The notes below the pieces were generated by a model that was not told the DNA's origin, did not search any database, and saw only the letters and a list, made by a program, of their open reading frames with translations. The translations under genes were made by a program, and so were the position numbers. A stretch of 64,000 nt of DNA, taken from contig NZ_BCUV01000007.1 of NCBI RefSeq assembly GCF_001591405.1, positions 682,001 to 746,000 of the forward strand, given 5' to 3'. Source of the DNA: Janibacter terrae NBRC 107853. Its GTDB lineage: Bacteria; Actinomycetota; Actinomycetes; Actinomycetales; Dermatophilaceae. Below are positions 35,316 through 45,224 of this stretch, piece by piece (the stretch's first letter is position 1; each line of letters opens with the position of its first letter).

Positions 35316-37049
35316 ATGACGACGCTCGCCGCACTACCGACCTCATTCCAACCCGAGATCTCGCCCGTGGCCGACAGCCTCGCGATCTCCGCCCTCGTGG
35401 CCCTGCTCCCCCTCGTGACGATCTTCGTCACTCTCGGCGTCCTGAAGTGGAAGGCCCACTGGGCCGGCCTCTCCGCCGTCGCGGTCGCGATCCTCGTGGC
35501 GGTCATCTTCTTCAAGATGCCGCTCACCCTCGCCGGCCTCGCCGCGACCGAGGGCGCCGTCTTCGGCCTCTTCCCGATCATGTGGATCGTCTTCACGGCG
35601 ATCGTCCTCTACCAGGTGACCGTGCGGTCGGGGCACTTCGAGGACCTGCGCGCGACCTTCCGTCTGATCTCCGACGACCCCCGCATCCAGGCGATCATCA
35701 TCGCCTTCTGCTTCGGCGCGCTGCTCGAGGCCCTCGCCGGCTTCGGCGCCCCGGTGGCCATCACCGGCGTCATGCTCATGGCCGTCGGCTTCGCCCCCCT
35801 TCGCGCCGCCACGGTCGTGCTGCTCGCCAACACCGCCCCCGTCGCCTTCGGCGCCATCGCCATCCCGATCCTCACCGCCGGCAACCTCACCGGGATCCCG
35901 TACCAGGAGATCGGCGCCTACGTCGGCCACCAGGCCCCGGTCATCGCGATCTTCGTCCCGCTGCTGCTCGTCTTCATGGTCGACGGGCGAAGGGGGGTCC
36001 GCCAGACCTGGCCGGCGGCCGTCGTCATCGGCATCACCTTCGCCGTCACGCAGTGGGTCTCGGCCACGTGGATCTCGGTCGAGATGACCGACATCATCGC
36101 CTCGCTCGTCTCGCTCGCCGTCGCCGTCGCCTTCCTGCGCGTGTGGCAGCCCTCCGGTGGCGACGCGGCCACCGAGTCCCTGCAGGTCGAGCGCGAGAAG
36201 CAGCTGGCCACCGTCGGCGCCGGCACCGACGGCGCCCCGTCCGGCGCCGCCGGCGACTACCACATCTCCCCCGAGGAGCTCGACGCCCAGGCCCGGGCCC
36301 TCACGCCGCGGCGCATCGCGTGGGCGATGTTCCCCTACGTCCTCGTCGTCGCCGTCTTCTCCGTCGCCAAGCTCGTGCCGGCGGTCGACACCTGGCTCAC
36401 CGGCACCAACGCCAAGATCCCGTGGCCCGGTCTGGCCGGCGAGGTGCTCAACCACGACGGCAGCGTCAACGGGTCGGCGACCTACACCTTCTCCTGGCTG
36501 TCCTCGCCCGGCACGATGCTCCTCGTCTGCTCCGTCGTCGTCGCCCTCGCCTACGGCATCGGCTTCTCCGGCCTCTTCGCCGAGATGAAGGAGACGGCGG
36601 TCAAGATGCGGTGGGCCTTCCTCACCGTCGCCTCGGTCCTCGCCCTGGCCTACGTCATGAACCTCTCCGGCCAGACGATCACCATCGGCGCGTGGATCGC
36701 CGGGACCGGCACCGCGTTCGCCTTCTTCAGGCCCCTGCTCGGCTGGATCGGCACGGCCGTCACCGGCTCGGACACCAGCGCCAACGCACTCTTCGCTACC
36801 CTGCAGCAAAGCGCCGCCGAGAGGGCCGGCATCGACCCGACCCTGCTCGTCGCCGCCAACACCTCCGGAGGAGTGGTCGGCAAGATGATCAGCCCGCAGA
36901 ACCTCACGATCGCGGCCACGGCCGTCGGTCTCGTCGGGCAGGAGTCGGCGATCCTGCGCAAGGTGCTCCCGTGGAGCATCGGCCTCATCCTCGTCATGTG
37001 CCTGCTCGTCGGCCTCCAGTCGACGGTCCTGTCGTGGATGCTCCCGTGA
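35316..37049 (+). CDS. lctP: L-lactate permease
   Basis: 577 residues, twelve or more predicted membrane segments. Lactate:proton symporter of the LctP family: MWIVFTAIVLYQVTVRSGHFEDLR, IIIAFCFGALLEALAGFGAPVAITG and the C-terminal NTSGGVVGKMISPQNLTIA are family hallmarks. A cytoplasmic loop at ~285-330 is Gly/Ala-rich. First gene of lctP-lutABC; the next gene overlaps by four bases. Confidence 0.95.
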   Translation: MTTLAALPTSFQPEISPVADSLAISALVALLPLVTIFVTLGVLKWKAHWAGLSAVAVAILVAVIFFKMPLTLAGLAATEGAVFGLFPIMWIVFTAIVLYQVTVRSGHFEDLRATFRLISDDPRIQAIIIAFCFGALLEALAGFGAPVAITGVMLMAVGFAPLRAATVVLLANTAPVAFGAIAIPILTAGNLTGIPYQEIGAYVGHQAPVIAIFVPLLLVFMVDGRRGVRQTWPAAVVIGITFAVTQWVSATWISVEMTDIIASLVSLAVAVAFLRVWQPSGGDAATESLQVEREKQLATVGAGTDGAPSGAAGDYHISPEELDAQARALTPRRIAWAMFPYVLVVAVFSVAKLVPAVDTWLTGTNAKIPWPGLAGEVLNHDGSVNGSATYTFSWLSSPGTMLLVCSVVVALAYGIGFSGLFAEMKETAVKMRWAFLTVASVLALAYVMNLSGQTITIGAWIAGTGTAFAFFRPLLGWIGTAVTGSDTSANALFATLQQSAAERAGIDPTLLVAANTSGGVVGKMISPQNLTIAATAVGLVGQESAILRKVLPWSIGLILVMCLLVGLQSTVLSWMLP

Positions 37050-37810
37050 CCGCCCCGGCCCGCACCGACCTGCGCGTCGCCCTCTTCGCCACGTGCTTCA
37101 ACGACACGATGTGGCCCGACACCCCCAAGGCAACGGTCCGCCTCCTCGAGCGGCTCGGCGTGCGGGTGGAGTTCCCGATGGAGCAGGCCTGCTGCGGCCA
37201 GGTGCTCACCAACACCGGGTACGGCCGCGACGCCGTCCCGATGGTGCAGCGCTTCGCGGACGTCTTCGAGGGGTACGACGCCGTCGTGGCGCCGTCGGGC
37301 TCATGCGTCGGCTCCGTCCGTGAGCAGCACGCCACCATCGCCCGGCACGCGGGCGAGGACCGCCTGCTCGAGCGGGTGCAGCGGGTGACGCCCAAGGTCC
37401 ACGAGCTGTCCGAGTTCCTCGTCGACGTGCTCGGGGTGACGGACGTCGGCGCGTACTTCCCGCACCGCGTCACCTACCACCCGACGTGCCACTCCCTGCG
37501 CATGCTGCGGGTCGGCGACAAGCCGCTGCAGCTGCTCCGGGCGGTCCGCGGGCTCGAGCTCGTCGACCTGCCGGGCGACACGGAGTGCTGCGGCTTCGGC
37601 GGGACCTTCGCGGTGAAGAACGCCGACGTCTCCGTCGCGATGGGCGCGGACAAGTGCCGCAACATCCGCTCGACCGACGCCGAGGTCGTCGTCGCGAGCG
37701 ACAACTCCTGCCTGGCCCACATCGGCGGCATGCTCGACCGGCAGCGGTCCGGGGTGCGGCACATGCATCTGGCGGAGATCCTGGCATCCACGGAGGAGGA
37801 CCCCTCATGA
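37046..37810 (+). CDS. lutA: Lactate utilisation protein LutA, Fe-S oxidoreductase subunit
   Basis: 254 residues from GTG 37046 (GTGA overlap with lctP). CCG-domain protein: VALFATCFNDTMWPDTPKA, MEQACCGQVLTNTGYG and GDTECCGFGGTFAVKN give the two Cys-Cys-Gly modules that ligate iron-sulfur or flavin-associated cofactors. With LutB and LutC it forms the cytoplasmic L-lactate dehydrogenase complex first defined in Bacillus subtilis. Confidence 0.94.
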   Translation: MTAPARTDLRVALFATCFNDTMWPDTPKATVRLLERLGVRVEFPMEQACCGQVLTNTGYGRDAVPMVQRFADVFEGYDAVVAPSGSCVGSVREQHATIARHAGEDRLLERVQRVTPKVHELSEFLVDVLGVTDVGAYFPHRVTYHPTCHSLRMLRVGDKPLQLLRAVRGLELVDLPGDTECCGFGGTFAVKNADVSVAMGADKCRNIRSTDAEVVVASDNSCLAHIGGMLDRQRSGVRHMHLAEILASTEEDPS

Positions 37811-39273
37811 GCACGCAGACCCGCGGCGGACCGGTCCAGGAGACCTCGCCGACCTTCGTCGGGATGCCGGCCTTCCCCGACGCCGCCCGCGAGGCCCTCG
37901 ACAACACCCAGCAGCGACGCAACCTGCGGCACGCGACGCACACGATCCGCGACAAGCGGGCCGCGGTCGTCGAGGAGCTGCCGGGGTGGGAGGCGCTGCG
38001 GGTCGCCGGGGCCGACGCCAAGGACGAGGCCCTCACCCATCTGGGCGACTACCTCGAGCAGCTGGAGGAGTCCCTCACCGCGCAGGGCGCGACGGTCCAC
38101 TGGGCCCGGGACGCCGTCGAGGCCAACCGGATCGTGCTGGAGATCGTCCGCGCCAAGGAGGTCGACGAGGTCGTCAAGGTCAAGTCCATGGTGACCCAGG
38201 AGATCGAGCTCAACGAGGCGCTCGAGGAGGCGGGCATCCACGCGTGGGAGACCGACCTCGCCGAGCTCATCGTGCAGCTCGGGCACGATCGTCCGAGCCA
38301 CATCCTCGTACCCGCGATCCACCGCAACCGCAGCGAGATCCGCGAGATCTTCCTCCGGGAGATGGCCAAGGTCGGGCGCCCCGCGCCCGAGGACCTCACC
38401 GACGACCCGGCGCGCCTCGCCGAGGCCGCGCGGCTGCACCTGCGGGAGAAGTTCCTGCGCGCCAAGGTGGGGATCTCCGGGGCCAACTTCGCGATCGCGG
38501 ACACCGGCACGCTCGTCGTCGTCGAGTCCGAGGGCAACGGGCGGATGTGCCTCACGCTGCCGGAGACCCTCGTCTCCGTCGTCGGGATCGAGAAGGTCCT
38601 GCCCACGTGGGACGACCTGGCCCCGATGATGCAGCTGCTCCCCCGCTCCAGCACGGGCGAGCGGATGAACCCGTACACGACGATGTGGACCGGCGCGCAC
38701 GACGGCGACGGACCCCAGGACGTGCACGTGATCCTGCTCGACAACGGTCGCAGCCACGTCCTCGCCGACACCGTCGGCCGCGAGGCCCTGCGCTGCATCC
38801 GCTGCTCGGCCTGCCTCAACGTCTGCCCCGTCTACGAGCGGACCGGCGGCCACGCCTACGGCTCTGTGTACCCGGGCCCGATCGGCGCGGTCCTCAACCC
38901 GCAGCTGCGGGGCACGAGCAGTGACATCGACGCGTCGCTGCCCTATGCCTCGAGTCTGTGCGGCGCGTGCTTCGACGCCTGCCCGGTACGGATCAACATC
39001 CCCGAGCTCCTCGTCGAGCTGCGCGGTCGGGTCACCGCCGAGGGCCATGTCGCCGAGGGTGCCGCCATGCGGGCCGCCGCCTGGGTGCTCTCCGACCCCA
39101 AGCGCCTGGCCGGCGCGCAGAAGGTGTCCGGCCTGGTCGGGCGCGCCGTCGCCGACCGGACGATCCGGTCCCTGCCTGGCCTCGGCGCCTGGACGGACGC
39201 GCGCGACGTACCCACCCCACCGACCGAGTCCTTCCGCCAGTGGTGGGCCCGCGAGAGAGGCGATGACCGATGA
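37807..39273 (+). CDS. lutB: Lactate utilisation protein LutB, Fe-S protein
   Basis: 488 residues, ATG 37807 overlapping the lutA stop. N-terminal LUD domain (~70-300, GISGANFAIADTGTLVVVESEGN) and a ferredoxin-like domain with two cluster motifs, CIRCSACLNVCPVY and CGACFDACPVRI. A C-terminal helical tail follows (~430-488, FRQWWARER). Electron-transfer subunit of the LutABC lactate oxidase. Confidence 0.95.
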   Translation: MSTQTRGGPVQETSPTFVGMPAFPDAAREALDNTQQRRNLRHATHTIRDKRAAVVEELPGWEALRVAGADAKDEALTHLGDYLEQLEESLTAQGATVHWARDAVEANRIVLEIVRAKEVDEVVKVKSMVTQEIELNEALEEAGIHAWETDLAELIVQLGHDRPSHILVPAIHRNRSEIREIFLREMAKVGRPAPEDLTDDPARLAEAARLHLREKFLRAKVGISGANFAIADTGTLVVVESEGNGRMCLTLPETLVSVVGIEKVLPTWDDLAPMMQLLPRSSTGERMNPYTTMWTGAHDGDGPQDVHVILLDNGRSHVLADTVGREALRCIRCSACLNVCPVYERTGGHAYGSVYPGPIGAVLNPQLRGTSSDIDASLPYASSLCGACFDACPVRINIPELLVELRGRVTAEGHVAEGAAMRAAAWVLSDPKRLAGAQKVSGLVGRAVADRTIRSLPGLGAWTDARDVPTPPTESFRQWWARERGDDR

Positions 39274-39914
39274 GCGCGCGCGAGGAGATCCTCAACCGGG
39301 TGCGCGGGGCGACCGCCGACGTCACCACCGAGGCCGGCTCCGTCCCCCGGGACCGGCTGACCGGCAGCGGCGCCGTCGACGCGGACGGCCTGACGCAGTT
39401 CGTCGAGATGGTGCGGGACTACCGGGCCGAGGTCGTCCGGGTGCCCGCGGACGGACTCACCGAGGCGATCGCGACGGCCCTGCGCGGCAACGGGTGCCGC
39501 AGCGTCGTCGTCCCCGAGGGCCTCGATCCGGCCTGGGTGGAGTCGGTCGCGGGCGTGGCCGAGGTGCGACGCGAGTCGCGGACGAGCACGCACGCCGAGC
39601 TCGACGCCACCGACGCCGTGGTCACCGCCGCGGCGCTGGGCATCGCGGTCACGGGCACGATCGTCCTGGACCACCGCGAGGACCAGGGCCGGCGGGCGCT
39701 GACCCTCGTGCCGGACACCCACGTGTGCGTCGTGCGCGCCGACCAGGTGGTGCAGGACGTACCGGACGCGGTGGCGCGGCTGCGGCCGGACGCCGGCGAC
39801 GCCCGGCCGCTGACCTGGATCAGCGGACCGAGCGCCACGAGCGACATCGAGCTGCAGCGGGTCGAGGGGGTCCACGGTCCGCGGACCCTCGTCGTCCTCC
39901 TCGTCGACGCCTGA
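39270..39914 (+). CDS. lutC: Lactate utilisation protein LutC (LUD domain)
   Basis: 214 residues, ATG 39270 overlapping the lutB stop. Single LUD domain: SREEILNRVRG-like opening (MSAREEILNRVRGA), VVTAAALGIAVTGTIVLDHREDQGRRALTLVPD and the SGPSATSDIELQRVEGVHGPR ending that is diagnostic of LutC/YkgG. Last gene of the lactate operon. A 14-bp palindrome follows the stop. Confidence 0.94.
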   Translation: MSAREEILNRVRGATADVTTEAGSVPRDRLTGSGAVDADGLTQFVEMVRDYRAEVVRVPADGLTEAIATALRGNGCRSVVVPEGLDPAWVESVAGVAEVRRESRTSTHAELDATDAVVTAAALGIAVTGTIVLDHREDQGRRALTLVPDTHVCVVRADQVVQDVPDAVARLRPDAGDARPLTWISGPSATSDIELQRVEGVHGPRTLVVLLVDA

Positions 39915-39928
39915 CGTCCCGCGGGACG
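39915..39928. terminator. Short perfect palindrome between converging lutC and the DUF4097-like gene
   Basis: CGTCCCGCGGGACG directly behind the lutC stop and ten bases before the stop of the converging gene. With no loop it would make a weak hairpin, so terminator function is only suggested by position. Confidence 0.35.
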
Positions 39929-39937
39929 AAGGGGAGG

Positions 39938-40795
39938 TCAGCTCGGGTCGATCATGATCGCGCCCACACCGGACTCCACCCGGATCCTGCGCTCGGCCGT
40001 GGGGTCGCTGCCGATGGTGTTGGTGATGTCCGAGGCCCCGCCCTGCGTCGTCACCCGGTAGGGCACGGTGTCGGGGACACGGACGCGGGCCTCGCCGACG
40101 CCGACGCTCAGGTCGACCTCCCGTGGCGGCTCGGTGGCCTCGTAGTCGATCGCGCCGACCCCGAGGTGGATGCTCGCGTCCTCGCCGGTGGACCGGGCGA
40201 TCGTCACGTCCGCGACGCCCGCCTCCACGTCGACGTCCCCGGACAGGCCCTCGACCTGGATGTCACCGACACCGTGCTCGATCGTCAGGTCGCTCGCGGG
40301 CGGCACGACGACCAGCCAGTCGACGCTGCAGACCGTGCCCGGGCCCCACGAGGGGCAGCGGGAGGTCAGCCGGGCCGTGCCGTCGCTCTCGCGCACGGTG
40401 GTCGTCGGCCTGCGCAGGCCCCACTCGCTCGTCATGACGACCTTGGGCCGCTCGCCCGGCTCGGCGGCGCGGACCCGGATGGCCCCGACGTCGCCCTCGA
40501 TGCGGACGGCGGACGCCGCGGGCAGTGCCTGCTCGGTCGTCTCGGTCTGCTTGAGCATCGGCCCGACGAGGCTCAGGCCGGCGAGCAGGACGAGGACCAG
40601 CGAGACGAGCCCGGCGAGGGCCAGGATCGGTCCGCGCGGCGTGCGCGAGGGCGGCGCCTCGGCGGCCGCCCGTCCGGCCGCGGTGCGGCGCTGCGCGCGC
40701 TGCTCCGCGGCGTCGTCGCGGTACCGCTCGCGCAGCTCGGGGTCCGTGGGCTCCCCGGGACGAGGGGGCAGCGGGGTGGTGGGTGTGCTCGTCAC
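39938..40795 (-). CDS. DUF4097-like membrane-anchored beta-helix protein
   Basis: 285 residues from GTG 40795. Cytoplasmic N-terminus rich in Pro, Arg and Ala (~1-55), one membrane segment (PILALAGLVSLVLVLLAGL), then an external domain of short repeating strands (VRIEGDVGAIRVRAAE, LTIEHGVGDIQVEG, VDVEAGVADVTIARS, VDLSVGVGEARVRVP, IRVESGVGAIMIDPS) typical of DUF4097/adhesin-like beta-helices. Third gene of a two-component operon, four bases after the response regulator; such proteins often accompany cell-envelope stress systems. May be an output or a modulator of the kinase. Confidence 0.72.
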   Translation of the reverse strand: MTSTPTTPLPPRPGEPTDPELRERYRDDAAEQRAQRRTAAGRAAAEAPPSRTPRGPILALAGLVSLVLVLLAGLSLVGPMLKQTETTEQALPAASAVRIEGDVGAIRVRAAEPGERPKVVMTSEWGLRRPTTTVRESDGTARLTSRCPSWGPGTVCSVDWLVVVPPASDLTIEHGVGDIQVEGLSGDVDVEAGVADVTIARSTGEDASIHLGVGAIDYEATEPPREVDLSVGVGEARVRVPDTVPYRVTTQGGASDITNTIGSDPTAERRIRVESGVGAIMIDPS

Positions 40796-40798
40796 GGG

Positions 40799-41473
40799 TC
40801 AGTCCTCCTGGTCGAGCCAGCGGAGCACGGCGAGCACCCGTCGGTGGTCGCCGTCGGCCGGAGGCAGGTCGAGCTTGGTGAAGATCGAGGTCACGTGCTT
40901 CTCCACGGCCCCGTCGGAGATGTACAGCGCCTTGCCGATCGCGGAGTTGGTGCGGCCCTGGGCCATGAGGTCCAGGACGTCCCGCTCCCGGGGGGTGAGC
41001 GCGGCGAGCGGGTCGGCGTGGCGGGCCCGGGTGAGCAGCTGGGTGACGACCTCGGGGTCCAGGACGGTCCCGCCGCCGGCGACGTCGTGCAGCGCGGCGA
41101 TGAAGTCGCTCGTGTCGGCCACGCGGTCCTTGAGGAGGTACCCGACCCCCTTCGACCGCGACGCGACGAGCTCGGTCGCGTACTGCTCCTCGACGTACTG
41201 CGAGAGGACCATGACCGCGGTCTCGGGGTGCGACTCGCGCACCCGCAGCGCCGCGACGATGCCCTCGGAGGTGAAGGTCGGGGGCATCCGCACGTCGACG
41301 ACGACGAGGTCGGGCTCGTGCTCGTCGACCGCCACGAGGAAGCTCTCGGCGTCGGGGCACGCGGCCGCGACGTCGAAGCCGGCCGAGCCCAGCAGGCGCA
41401 CGATCCCGTCGCGCAGGAGCGCGGAGTCCTCGGCGAGGACGACCTTGGTGGGGGTGGGCTGGGTGTCGGTCAT
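40799..41473 (-). CDS. NarL/FixJ-family response regulator
   Basis: 224 residues. Receiver domain: VVLAEDSALLRDG (acidic pocket), VVVDVRMPP (phosphorylated Asp), SQYVEE and KGVGYLLKDRV (Lys). LuxR-type DNA-binding domain at ~150-215: LTPRERDVLDLMAQGRTNSAIGKALYISDGAVEKHVTSIFTKLDL. ATG 41473 overlaps the kinase stop (ATGA), so the two form a cognate pair. Target genes unknown; the adjacent DUF4097-like gene is a candidate. Confidence 0.92.
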   Translation of the reverse strand: MTDTQPTPTKVVLAEDSALLRDGIVRLLGSAGFDVAAACPDAESFLVAVDEHEPDLVVVDVRMPPTFTSEGIVAALRVRESHPETAVMVLSQYVEEQYATELVASRSKGVGYLLKDRVADTSDFIAALHDVAGGGTVLDPEVVTQLLTRARHADPLAALTPRERDVLDLMAQGRTNSAIGKALYISDGAVEKHVTSIFTKLDLPPADGDHRRVLAVLRWLDQED

Positions 41474-42759
41474 CGCAGGCTCCGTCCGGTGCGAAGGGGG
41501 AGGGTGGCGGTGAGCCGCGTCGGCCCACCGCTCGGGGACGACACGTCGAGCGTCCCGTCGACGGCCGTGAGCCGCTGGCGCAGCCCCGTCAGGCCGGTGC
41601 CGAGGCTGGGGTCTGCACCGCCTCGGCCGTCGTCGGTGACGACGGCGACGAGGTGGCCGTCGTTCGTGGTGACGTCGACCTCGGCGTGGGCGGCGCCGGA
41701 GTGCTTGGCGACATTGGTCAGGGCCTCGCTGACGACGAAGTAGGCGATCGCCTCGGTCGTCGGGTCGAGCCGCCCGACGTCGCGGACGTCGACCGAGGTC
41801 GGGACGGCGGAGCGGGCGGCCAGGGCCGGCAGGGCGGCCTCGAGCCCGCGGTCGGCGAGGATCGGCGGGACGATGCCGCGGGCGACGTGGCGCATCTCGA
41901 CGATGGCCTCCTTCGCGGAGCGGTGCGCCTCGTCGACGAGCTCGGCGGCGGCGTCGGGGTCGCGGTGGATGGCCTCCTTGGCCATGCCGAGGGTCATCGC
42001 GATCGAGACCATCCGCTGCTGCGGGCCGTCGTGCAGATCGCGCTCGATGCGCCGGCGCTCGGCCTCGACGGAGTCCACGGCCTCGCGGCGGGAGTCGGTG
42101 AGGGTGTCGACGCGGGCGGCCAGGTGCTCGACGACCCGGCGCTCGTCGCGGCCGAGGAGCCAGCGGGCGAGCATGACGTCGACCGATGTGAGCAGGTGCG
42201 CCACGAGCGGCATGAGGATGAGCGTGACGAGGGCACCGGTCCACACGGACGCGGTCGCGATGGTCCCGTCGACGCGCACCAGGCCGAAGACGAGGAAGCC
42301 GCGGTCCGGGATGCTCCCGGCGAAGAGCGGCAGGAGGAGGACGAGCAGCGCCTGGGTGAGGACCGCGAGCGTCAGCCAGCCGGTGACGAAGCCCCACAGC
42401 GAGTGCAACGCGAGGTAGGCCGTGCTGCGCCAGGAGTGCACGTCGAGGAAGAGACGGCGCCACAGCGGCTGCTCCACGCGCGCCGGCGGGTGCACGCTGC
42501 GCCCGGACAGGGCGATGACCCGGTGCCGCTCGGCGTGGCCGATCACCCCGCAGAGCCACAGGAGCGGGACGAGCAGGAAGATCCCCACGCCGCCGGCGCT
42601 GATGAGCAGCACCGAGGCGACGACGAGGGAGACGAGGACCATACCGAGGATCGAGGTGAGGGCACTCGTGAGGAGGAGGAGCACGCTCCCCCAGCCGGCG
42701 AACCAGCGGAGGGGGAGACCGGTGCGCTCCCGGGGCGGCGTCATGGTTGCTGTGGTCAC
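41470..42759 (-). CDS. NarL-type sensor histidine kinase with membrane sensor domain
   Basis: 429 residues from GTG 42759; an internal ATG at 42744 is an alternative. Several membrane segments in ~15-190 with the PspC-like/vanadium-type small sensor layout, then HisKA_3 dimerisation (ERRRIERDLHDGPQQRMVSIAM, phospho-His) and an HATPase_c domain (FVVSEALTNVAKHSGA, VTDDGRGGADPSLGTGLTGLRQRL). TAGGTT lies six bases before the GTG, so the operon kinase, regulator, DUF4097-like protein is probably led by a leaderless mRNA. Confidence 0.9.
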   Translation of the reverse strand: MTTATMTPPRERTGLPLRWFAGWGSVLLLLTSALTSILGMVLVSLVVASVLLISAGGVGIFLLVPLLWLCGVIGHAERHRVIALSGRSVHPPARVEQPLWRRLFLDVHSWRSTAYLALHSLWGFVTGWLTLAVLTQALLVLLLPLFAGSIPDRGFLVFGLVRVDGTIATASVWTGALVTLILMPLVAHLLTSVDVMLARWLLGRDERRVVEHLAARVDTLTDSRREAVDSVEAERRRIERDLHDGPQQRMVSIAMTLGMAKEAIHRDPDAAAELVDEAHRSAKEAIVEMRHVARGIVPPILADRGLEAALPALAARSAVPTSVDVRDVGRLDPTTEAIAYFVVSEALTNVAKHSGAAHAEVDVTTNDGHLVAVVTDDGRGGADPSLGTGLTGLRQRLTAVDGTLDVSSPSGGPTRLTATLPLRTGRSLR

Positions 42760-42765
42760 GTGACC

Positions 42766-42771
42766 AACCTA
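42766..42771 (-). promoter_or_regulatory. -10 element of leaderless kinase operon
   Basis: TAGGTT on the minus strand, six bases before the GTG at 42759; it favours GTG over the downstream ATG as the start. Confidence 0.5.
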
Positions 42772-42811
42772 GGCAGGGCGGGTGCCGCGGGTCTGCCCCG
42801 TCCTCCCCCAG

Positions 42812-42839
42812 GTCGAAGGGGGGATGTCCCCCCTTCGAC
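42812..42839 (-). terminator. Hairpin built from two copies of the CGAAGGGGG motif
   Basis: Perfect 13-bp inverted repeat, arms 42812-42824 (GTCGAAGGGGGGA) and 42827-42839, eight bases downstream of the fructosamine kinase stop. Like the hairpin at 3832, each arm contains one copy of the dispersed 9-mer. Confidence 0.65.
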
Positions 42840-42847
42840 ACCGGCGG

Positions 42848-43627
42848 TCAGGCGTAGGCGCGGGCCATGTCGACGGCCTGGGTCACGTACTCGCCGCCGT
42901 AGACGACCGCGTGGACCATGACGGGGAAGAGCTGGTGGAGGCCGACGCGCTCCTGCCAGCCGTCGGCGAGGGGCGCGGCCTCGTCGTAGGCGGCGATGAT
43001 CCGCGCGATGTGCGGCGCGGTGAAGAGCAGCAGCATCGCGAGGTCGGTCTCCGCGTGCCCACCGTGCGCGGCGGGGTCGATGAGGACGGCGCCCTGCCGG
43101 GTCCACAGGATGTTGCCCGCCCACAGGTCACCGTGGATGCGGGCCGGCGGGCGGCCGTCGTCGAGCTCGCCGGACTCGAGCCGGGTCGCGACCCGCTCGA
43201 AGACGTCGGTCTCGTCGGCCCACAGGTCCTTGGACCGGCCGATGCGCAGCAGGTGGCGGATGCGCTGCTCGGCGAAGAAGGCGCCCCACGAGTCGGTCGG
43301 CTCCAGCGGCATGGGCAGCGGCGAGTCGGCCGGGCCGATGAACCCGTGGCTGCTCCAGCGCGCCGGCGGCGCCCCGAAGGCCGGGGCGCCGGCGGCGTGG
43401 GTCGCGGCGAGCGCGACACCCAGGTCGTCGGCCTGGACGTTGGTCGACGGCGCCGGGTCGTACTGGAGCAGGTCGATGTGGCCCAGGTCGACGTCCTGCA
43501 GCTCGGCGACCCGCGCACCGCCCGAGGCCTGCGCCTCGGCGAGCCACAGCAGCCCGGCGGCCTCCCAGGAGGAGTAGCCGCGCGGTGCGGCGGAGGTGTC
43601 CTTGCGGTAGGTGCGGGGAGGCTTCAC
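42848..43627 (-). CDS. Fructosamine/ketosamine-3-kinase family protein
   Basis: 259 residues from GTG 43627 (VKPPRTYRKDTS). Phosphotransferase fold: catalytic loop IHGDLWAGNILW, metal-binding segment LIDPAAHGGHAETDLAML, and FFAEQRIRHLL with C-terminal LHQLFPVMVHAVVYGG, all characteristic of the FN3K family, which phosphorylates sugar-derived ketoamines for deglycation. The N-terminal Lys-containing lobe is present but short. The REP-like element lies just upstream, separating it from the malic enzyme gene. Confidence 0.88.
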   Translation of the reverse strand: MKPPRTYRKDTSAAPRGYSSWEAAGLLWLAEAQASGGARVAELQDVDLGHIDLLQYDPAPSTNVQADDLGVALAATHAAGAPAFGAPPARWSSHGFIGPADSPLPMPLEPTDSWGAFFAEQRIRHLLRIGRSKDLWADETDVFERVATRLESGELDDGRPPARIHGDLWAGNILWTRQGAVLIDPAAHGGHAETDLAMLLLFTAPHIARIIAAYDEAAPLADGWQERVGLHQLFPVMVHAVVYGGEYVTQAVDMARAYA

Positions 43628-43655
43628 GTGAGCCAGCCTGCCACTCGCACCGGCC

Positions 43656-43694
43656 CGCTCCCCGAGGAGGTTGCGCGGCAACCGTCTCGAGGGA
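43656..43694 (-). repeat. REP-like palindromic element, copy 3
   Basis: Minus-strand copy of the 39-bp element, starting at the base after the malic enzyme stop. Its palindrome GGTTGCCGCGCAACC is intact; it differs from copy 2 at four positions, among them CTCGGGG for CTCAGGG. Confidence 0.72.
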
Positions 43695-45170
<1,476 letters not shown>

Positions 45171-45224
45171 GTGACCAGTCTCTCACCGTCGCAACGATGG
45201 TCCTCGACAGCCCGCGACGGGTGC

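Noticed and set aside
39915-39928. Operator for a regulator of lutC or the DUF4097-like gene
   Set aside because: It lies between two converging gene ends, where a terminator remnant is more likely than an operator.
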